From NCBI GenBank assembly GCA_017501545.1, contig JAFVWS010000001.1, positions 29,004-93,003 of the forward strand: a stretch of 64,000 nucleotides of DNA, read 5' to 3'. The translations under genes were made by a program, and so were the position numbers. The stretch comes from Clostridia bacterium (GTDB lineage Bacteria; Bacillota; Clostridia; Oscillospirales; CAG-272). The notes under the pieces are model-generated. The model saw nothing but the letters and a program-made list of their open reading frames with translations. It was not told the DNA's origin and ran no database searches. Positions 59,751-64,000 of this stretch are shown piece by piece (within the stretch, counting starts at the first letter, position 1; the number at the start of each line of letters is the position of its first letter).

Positions 59751-61088
59751 ATGGCACTTTCACTTAATGACAAATTTGTCAAAAATTTTGTTTCTGAGGA
59801 TGAAATTTCTAAAATATCTTCTGAAGTATATGAGGCTCAAAAAACACTAATGAATAGATGTGGTGAGGGTAACGATTTTCTTGGTTGGATTGATCTTCCT
59901 GTTGATTATGATAAGGAAGAATTTGCAAGAATCAAGGCTGCAGCTGAAAAAATTAAGAATACATGCGATATTTTCGTAGTAATTGGTATTGGTGGATCAT
60001 ACTTAGGTGCTCGCGCTGCAATTGAATTCGTTAAATCGCCTGTATATAATAATTTAAAGAAAGATACCCCTGACATTTATTTCGCTGGTAACTCTATCAG
60101 CCCATCAGCACTTGCAGATTTGGTAAAAATTTGTGAAGGCAAGGATGTTTGCATTAACGTTGTTTCAAAATCAGGTACTACAACTGAGCCTGCAGTTGCA
60201 TTTAGAGTATTCCGTAAGCTCCTCGAGGACAAATATGGCAAGGAAGGTGCTAAAGAAAGAATCTTTGCAACAACAGACAAGGCGAAGGGAACACTTAAAA
60301 AGTTTTCTGATGAAAGTGGATATGAAACATTTGTTGTTCCAGACGATGTTGGTGGTAGATTTTCAGTATTAACAGCTGTTGGCTTGCTTCCAATTGCTGC
60401 TGCTGGTATTGATATCGACAAAATGATGCAGGGTGCGCAGGATGCAAGAGCAAAATATATATCAGATGACATTAATACAAATGATTGCTTGAAGTATGTT
60501 GCGATAAGAAATATTTTGCACCGTGATGGCAAGAGCGTAGAAATTTTAGCTGCTTATGAGCCTGCTGCACAAATGCTTTGTGAGTGGTGGAAGCAATTAT
60601 TTGGCGAAAGCGAAGGCAAGGATGGTAAGGGCATATATCCAAGCTCTGTTATTTTCTCAACCGACCTTCACTCACTTGGTCAATATATCCAAGATGGTAA
60701 TAGAATAATGTTCGAAACTGTTCTTGATATTAAGAATGCTAATGATAAGCTTCCAATTCCATTTGATCCAGAAAACGTAGATAAGCTTAATTTCTTGGCA
60801 GGTGAAGATCTTGATTATGTCAACCACAAAGCAATGCTTGGTACTTTAATAGCACACACTGATGGTAATGTTCCAAACATTGTAATTGAGCTTGATGATA
60901 GAAGTGCATATAGCTTCGGTTATCTTGTTTACTTCTTCGAATATGCTTGTGCAGTTTCCGGTTACACACTTGGAGTAAATCCATTTAACCAGCCTGGTGT
61001 TGAAAGCTATAAGAAAAATATGTTTGCATTACTCGGTAAAGAAGGATATGAAGAGCTTCGCAGTGAGCTTGACAAAAGAATTAACTAA
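59751..61088 (+). CDS. pgi: glucose-6-phosphate isomerase
   Basis: A 445-residue PGI of the Firmicutes length class. Motifs are [51 protein letters not shown] and [22 protein letters not shown]. It interconverts glucose-6-P and fructose-6-P in glycolysis. The start is at ATG 59751 behind GAGGTAAAT; the open frame upstream overlaps the promoter region. It is monocistronic, ending in a terminator. Confidence 0.97.
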   Translation: MALSLNDKFVKNFVSEDEISKISSEVYEAQKTLMNRCGEGNDFLGWIDLPVDYDKEEFARIKAAAEKIKNTCDIFVVIGIGGSYLGARAAIEFVKSPVYNNLKKDTPDIYFAGNSISPSALADLVKICEGKDVCINVVSKSGTTTEPAVAFRVFRKLLEDKYGKEGAKERIFATTDKAKGTLKKFSDESGYETFVVPDDVGGRFSVLTAVGLLPIAAAGIDIDKMMQGAQDARAKYISDDINTNDCLKYVAIRNILHRDGKSVEILAAYEPAAQMLCEWWKQLFGESEGKDGKGIYPSSVIFSTDLHSLGQYIQDGNRIMFETVLDIKNANDKLPIPFDPENVDKLNFLAGEDLDYVNHKAMLGTLIAHTDGNVPNIVIELDDRSAYSFGYLVYFFEYACAVSGYTLGVNPFNQPGVESYKKNMFALLGKEGYEELRSELDKRIN

Positions 61089-61096
61089 AAGATAAT

Positions 61097-61125
61097 GGGG
61101 CGAGACAATTCGCCCCTCTTTTTAG
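61097..61125 (+). terminator. terminator of pgi
   Basis: A GC-rich 7-bp stem GGGGCGA (61097-61103) with TCGCCCC (61110-61116), followed by TCTTTTT. Confidence 0.9.
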
Positions 61126-61188
61126 GTTAAAATTAGCAAAAAATCATTATTTTTTTTAGATTTTTTAGATATTTTTAACAAAAACCTA

Positions 61189-61217
61189 TTGATTTTTGCC
61201 TGCTTATAGTGTATAAT
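61189..61217 (+). promoter_or_regulatory. promoter of the P-loop protein
   Basis: TTGATT (61189-61194), 17-bp spacer, TATAAT (61212-61217). A/T tracts at 61138-61184 precede it at roughly 10-bp intervals. Confidence 0.82.
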
Positions 61218-61258
61218 AAAGATACAAAGAAAGTAAGATATTGTGGAGGACAATAGGC

Positions 61259-61666
61259 ATGACAAAAATTATAATTGGTGTTAAAGGCACAGGTAAAACA
61301 AAAACACTGATCGAAATGATTAATTCCGCACTCGAAAGCTCAAAGGGCTCAGTAGTTTGCATCGAAAAGGGAGACAATCTAAAGCTTACTCTTAGCTACA
61401 ACTGCAGACTAATTAACTCAGATGAGTATATGGTAAACGACGCACAAGCGCTTTACGGTTTCATTGCGGGACTTATGGCAAGTAACCACGATATCACAGA
61501 TCTCTTTATAGATGCAACATTTAGAATTTGTAACAGAGATTTGGATGCTTTCGATAAGTTTATTGTTGAGGCTGACGCTTTGGCTGCGAAGAATGATGTC
61601 AACTTAGTTATGACACTTTCAATGCCAACAGAAAACGCAACAGAGAATATCAAAAAATATCTCTAA
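61259..61666 (+). CDS. small P-loop NTP-binding protein
   Basis: A 135-residue protein with Walker A GVKGTGKT (7-14) and a likely Walker B strand in ITDLFIDATF. It is too short to be a full ATPase of known type, but the same compact form occurs in other Clostridia under names such as PilT-like. No partner genes are adjacent. The start at ATG 61259 has GTGGAGGAC upstream. Usage is well biased (AAG, GAA), suggesting good expression. Function unknown. Confidence 0.75.
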   Translation: MTKIIIGVKGTGKTKTLIEMINSALESSKGSVVCIEKGDNLKLTLSYNCRLINSDEYMVNDAQALYGFIAGLMASNHDITDLFIDATFRICNRDLDAFDKFIVEADALAAKNDVNLVMTLSMPTENATENIKKYL

Positions 61667-61727
61667 TACAATTGCAAAAGCGGTCCAACAATAATTTTCA
61701 ACACTAAAGAAAGTTGAGGATAAGCCA

Positions 61728-61772
61728 ATGCACAACGAAGAAATAACTGAATCTAATGAGGTAAGTTTATAA
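61728..61772 (+). CDS. possible 14-codon micro-ORF
   Basis: ATG behind TTGAGGATAAGCCA encodes MHNEEITESNEVSL, then TAA. The ribosome site is good, but so short an acidic peptide has no independent support. It lies 61 bases after the P-loop gene on the same transcript. Confidence 0.25.
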   Translation: MHNEEITESNEVSL

Positions 61773-61928
61773 TTAAAACAAGGCAATGTTTATATAACAG
61801 TGTTATTTTAGGGCTTGTTTGATTTTAATGTTCAAATTTACCAAGTTAAGCTTATTTTATTAAAGAGGTTCACTCCAATGTATTAATATGTAATTAAACG
61901 CACAAATTTATTAGTGAGGTATATTCCA

Positions 61929-62000
61929 ATGGCTAATGTTGTATTTATAATTACGCGTTCAACAATCCATAAGTTAATTTTGTGCAGTTTACATAGATAA
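61929..62000 (+). CDS. possible 23-codon micro-ORF
   Basis: ATG behind GTGAGGTATATTCCA opens 23 codons starting MANVVFIITRSTIHKLILC; the peptide is hydrophobic with basic residues, like small membrane peptides or type I toxins. It ends 13 bases before a strong terminator. No antitoxin RNA or homologue is evident, so the call is tentative. Confidence 0.3.
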   Translation: MANVVFIITRSTIHKLILCSLHR

Positions 62001-62012
62001 AATTGAATATAC

Positions 62013-62045
62013 GGGAATTCAGAATTACTGGATTCCCTTTTTTTA
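62013..62045 (+). terminator. terminator closing the 61.7-62.0 kb region
   Basis: A 10-bp stem (62013-62022 with 62028-62037, one G-T pair) and eight T. Confidence 0.9.
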
Positions 62046-62066
62046 TTTAAAATATTGTATAAAATG

Positions 62067-62093
62067 ACAATTTAAATTATTTAGCATAAGATA
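62067..62093 (+). promoter_or_regulatory. SigK-type promoter candidate
   Basis: AC (62067-62068), 16-bp spacer, CATAAGATA (62085-62093), which fits the SigK pattern AC-N16/17-CATANNNTA exactly. The -10 also matches SigE 6 of 8. Short consensus and A/T-rich context mean chance cannot be excluded. Confidence 0.4.
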
Positions 62094-62141
62094 TTACAGA
62101 AGGCGACGAATATCGTCTTAAAAACCATAGGAGGTAAATCT

Positions 62142-62987
62142 ATGTTAGATAATAGAAATTGTTCTAACTCTCATCAAAAGGAAAATATCTGCATTGACAC
62201 TTATAGAGTCTTAGATTCTTGTCGTGACAAGGATTGCTTTGAAAATGTCAAAGTGTTTTTAACCGATTTTGGTGAGGAAATAATCGAACGCACATCTGTA
62301 ATTAGAGCAAAATGTGCAAAAATCGTATGTGCTTATATCGATATAAACGACGTTCCTTTCAATAGAGGCTTTTATCAGCTCAACATTAAAATGTATGTTA
62401 GAATAAGCTTTGAGGCTTGTGTTTGCCCAGGTAATGTTCAAGAATTTGATGGAATAGCTGTAGTAGAAAAGAAGGTAATTTTATTCGGTAGTGAAGGCAA
62501 TACAAACGTTTTCAAGAGCGAATATGGTGATAGTGGCTTTTGTAAGAAGGCTTGCGATTGCGACAATGCAGTATCGCAGCCAATAGCAGTGCTTGAGACC
62601 GTTGACCCAATTGTTCTCGGTGTAAAGGTTGTAGAGCCACGTATATTCCAATGTTCATGCTGCTGTACAATTGATGATATACCAAATAGCGTTGTAAGTG
62701 TAATTAACGGCAATCTTTGCGATAGAGATGACAAAGCACTTGTAGTTTCACTTGGCTTTTTCTCAATTGTAAAAATCGAACGTCCTGCACAGCTATTAAT
62801 ATCAGCAACTGAATACAATATCCCAGATAAGGAATGTGTAACTGCGTCTGAGGACGACCCATGCACATTATTTAGAGCAATGTCATTTCCAGTAAATGAA
62901 TTCTCACCACCAGTAATTAACACCTGCGGTTGCTCGGTACCACAGCCAAAACCACCCAAAGACAACCGTTGTGGATGCGGTAACTAA
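62142..62987 (+). CDS. conserved Cys-rich protein, possible spore-surface protein
   Basis: A 281-residue protein with about 22 cysteines and a Pro/Gly/Cys tail (VPQPKPPKDNRCGCGN). The conserved-looking core reads YRVLDSCRDKDCFENVKVFLTDFG, then VPFNRGFYQLNIKMYVRISFEACV and KVILFGSEG. A second half repeats a similar theme (QCSCCCTIDD, GFFSIVKIERPAQLLI). There is no signal peptide. I recall similar hypothetical proteins in Clostridia, without function. The Cys-rich composition and a SigK-like promoter suggest a spore coat or mother-cell protein; this is inference. ATAGGAGG precedes the ATG. Confidence 0.72.
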   Translation: MLDNRNCSNSHQKENICIDTYRVLDSCRDKDCFENVKVFLTDFGEEIIERTSVIRAKCAKIVCAYIDINDVPFNRGFYQLNIKMYVRISFEACVCPGNVQEFDGIAVVEKKVILFGSEGNTNVFKSEYGDSGFCKKACDCDNAVSQPIAVLETVDPIVLGVKVVEPRIFQCSCCCTIDDIPNSVVSVINGNLCDRDDKALVVSLGFFSIVKIERPAQLLISATEYNIPDKECVTASEDDPCTLFRAMSFPVNEFSPPVINTCGCSVPQPKPPKDNRCGCGN

Positions 62988-62991
62988 AAAT

Positions 62992-63028
62992 AAAACGACC
63001 TTAGCTTTCGCTTAGGTCGTTTTTTTAG
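62992..63028. terminator. terminator after the Cys-rich protein
   Basis: AAAACGACC and GGTCGTTTT close a stem with an inner TTAGC/GCTTA part, then a T-run; A-rich left side, so it can also serve the convergent ABC genes. Confidence 0.85.
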
Positions 63029-63037
63029 AGGAGAGAA

Positions 63038-63607
63038 CTATTGTAAATAGTTCAAATTGATAATACTATCAGAATAAATGTTAGCTTCTTCAATGTTATG
63101 AGAAACAATTATAATAGTTTTTCCCTTTAATATTTCAAATATTTTAGGCAAAATTCGTGATTTCAATTCATCATCAAGCGCTGAAAATGGCTCATCCATT
63201 AAAAATAGGTCTCCATCACTATAAATAGCTCGTGCAAGCGCGACACGCATTTTCATTCCTCCCGAAAGAGAAGAAACGCTTGAATTTGCCTCGCTCGAAA
63301 GCTCAAGTAAATCGAGTAGCTTTTCTACAGAATATTTTGAATTTTGAGAAGAAATTTCAATATTTTCTTTAACACTTATTGATGAAAATAGCCTTGGCTC
63401 TTGAAATACATATGAAATTTTCTTATATCCATCAAGTATTTTTCCCGAATAAGATTTGTCAAGGCCAGCCAAAATTCTCAAAAGAGTTGTTTTACCACGC
63501 CCACTTTCACCAGTAATATAAGTAACCTTTCCGTGAGGAAAAACGAACTCCGAGTGGTCAAAAATATGCTTTTTGCCGAACTTTTTGGTTAGATTAGTAA
63601 TAATCAT
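63038..63607 (-). CDS. ABC importer ATP-binding protein (nitrate/sulfonate/taurine type)
   Basis: A 189-residue ATPase, short for the family (typically 240-260). Walker A is GESGRGKTT (33-41), the Q-loop is in VFQEPRLFSSISVKENI, the signature is LSGGMKMR (M replacing Q) and Walker B is LFLMDEPFSALD. The H-loop reads IIVSHNIEEA. It overlaps the upstream permease by four bases. The substrate is unknown; the pairing fits SsuB/TauB-like importers. Confidence 0.87.
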   Translation of the reverse strand: MIITNLTKKFGKKHIFDHSEFVFPHGKVTYITGESGRGKTTLLRILAGLDKSYSGKILDGYKKISYVFQEPRLFSSISVKENIEISSQNSKYSVEKLLDLLELSSEANSSVSSLSGGMKMRVALARAIYSDGDLFLMDEPFSALDDELKSRILPKIFEILKGKTIIIVSHNIEEANIYSDSIINLNYLQ

Positions 63608-64000
63608 TTAACCACCTCACTTTTGAGCCACTTATTTGTTATAAGTCTTATTAAATACTTAAATGAAATCTCAAAAATTAGATTTATCACTATCAATGTT
63701 AATGCCCATGCAAACAACTCATCATTTTCAATATTTTGTTTAGCAAATGAGATATGAAATCCCATCGAATTCGCAGGTGGACATAACGCCTCGGCTGCGA
63801 TTCCTGCCTTCCAGGCTAAGCCAACTGCTGATGTAAGGGCTGAAACTGCATAAGGCAAAATAGTTGGTAAATATAGTGCTTTAAATCGCTTTTTAAAGGG
63901 TATTTCGTATATCGTACACACCTCTAATAGCTCTTTATCAATGCTTTTTATGCCCTCGTATACATTTGAAAAAACAATAGGAAAAACCATTAGAAATGTA
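63604..64000 (-). CDS. ABC importer permease (partial, cut by the window end)
   Basis: The C-terminal part (about 131 residues) of a binding-protein-dependent permease; the frame stays open through base 64000. The EAA-type loop is visible (SIDKELLEVCTIYEIPFKKRFKALYLPTILPYAVSALTSAVGLAWKAGIAAEAL), typical of SsuC/TauC-like permeases, followed by two helices. The start and the rest of the operon lie outside the window. Confidence 0.88.
   Translation of the reverse strand, partial: TFLMVFPIVFSNVYEGIKSIDKELLEVCTIYEIPFKKRFKALYLPTILPYAVSALTSAVGLAWKAGIAAEALCPPANSMGFHISFAKQNIENDELFAWALTLIVINLIFEISFKYLIRLITNKWLKSEVVK

Larger units (their letters stand above)
61667..62141 (+). other. 475-bp gap with repeated SD-ATG modules and a terminator
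   Basis: No gene of normal size is present. Three modules with the pattern GAGG, 8-9 bases ending CCA, then ATG occur at 61715-61730, 61865-61880 and 61916-61931; each opens only a tiny reading frame (14, 2 and 23 codons). A terminator at 62013-62045 shows that transcription passes through. The remainder, to 62141, holds the SigK-like promoter and the ribosome site of the next gene. Confidence 0.5.

Noticed and set aside
1-64000. CRISPR arrays, prophage, transposases, restriction or toxin-antitoxin systems
   Set aside because: No regularly spaced direct repeats, integrase, transposase, phage structural or defence-type proteins were seen on either strand.

Overview
The window is 64 kb of an A+T-rich, gene-dense chromosome from an endospore-forming Clostridia-type Bacillota. 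The evidence is the full spoIIIAA-AH set, spoIIGA-sigE, sigG, spoIVB, yabP-yabQ, a YlmC/YmxH protein and a BofC-like protein, together with Gram-positive housekeeping genes in Clostridia-like order (dgt-dnaG-rpoD, nusB-xseAB-ispA-tlyA-argR-recN, murB-whiA-dnaE, tig-clpP-clpX). Strong AGGAGG-type ribosome binding sites, near-consensus sigma-A promoters with 17-bp spacers and T-tailed hairpin terminators recur throughout. The exact family cannot be read from the sequence alone. I see no prophage, insertion sequence, CRISPR array, rRNA operon or plasmid backbone. The only RNA gene I can support is one tRNA-Pro(GGG).

Layout, left to right. 0.2-1.7 kb: hup, rqcP and the sporulation pair yabP-yabQ. 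1.7-2.4 kb: a degenerate tRNA-like element, tRNA-Pro and a DUF1540 gene. 2.4-10 kb (minus strand): tig-clpP-clpX, then lepB-rbgA-rnhB-yraN-dipeptidase-phosphoesterase. 10.1-12.1 kb: a lipoprotein and rplS. 12.1-13.2 kb (minus): a TIGR04086-type membrane protein and yajC. 13.3-17.2 kb: RluA-type pseudouridine synthase, murA, a DUF1858 protein, trmK and a Nif3-like gene. 17.2-22.3 kb: an FkbM-type methyltransferase, a HIT protein, sigG, small lipoproteins, spoIVB and a MarR regulator. 22.4-27.1 kb (minus): spoIIIAA-AH. 27.2-30.4 kb: a DUF4830 protein, an atypical response regulator and an ABC exporter. 30.6-34.4 kb: spoIIGA-sigE, rpmE, hflX and yigZ. 34.4-38.3 kb: dgt-dnaG-rpoD. 38.4-43.1 kb: a solute-binding-type lipoprotein, ymxH-type gene, rpsB-tsf and a membrane protein. 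43.2-49.9 kb: nusB, a TsaD-like protein, xseA, xseB, ispA, tlyA, argR and recN. 50-55.2 kb: murB-whiA-dnaE. 55.2-61.1 kb: BofC-like protein, penicillin-binding protein, membrane protein, HPr-like protein, D,D-carboxypeptidase and pgi. 61.2-64 kb: a small P-loop protein, a 475-bp gap with repeated ribosome-binding modules, a Cys-rich conserved protein with a SigK-like promoter, and the end of an ABC importer operon cut by the window edge.

The genes fit one picture: replication, translation, protein quality control and envelope synthesis interleaved with the compartment-specific machinery of sporulation. SpoIIGA processes pro-SigE in the mother cell, SigE drives yabPQ and spoIIIA, the SpoIIIA channel supports SigG in the forespore, and SpoIVB signals back to activate SigK. 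Several canonical clusters are rearranged here: sigG is detached from spoIIG, rplS from lepB-rbgA, rapZ/yvcK are absent between murB and whiA, and dxs/nadK are absent from the nusB-recN run.

I did not find an obvious new defence or mobile system. The most interesting signals are regulatory: a SigE promoter laid across a terminator (yabPQ), a 21-bp-spaced Spo0A-type promoter (spoIIG), a perfect dyad around the -35 of dgt-dnaG-rpoD, two genes whose Shine-Dalgarno sits inside a terminator-like hairpin, and the repeated SD-ATG modules near 61.7-62.0 kb.
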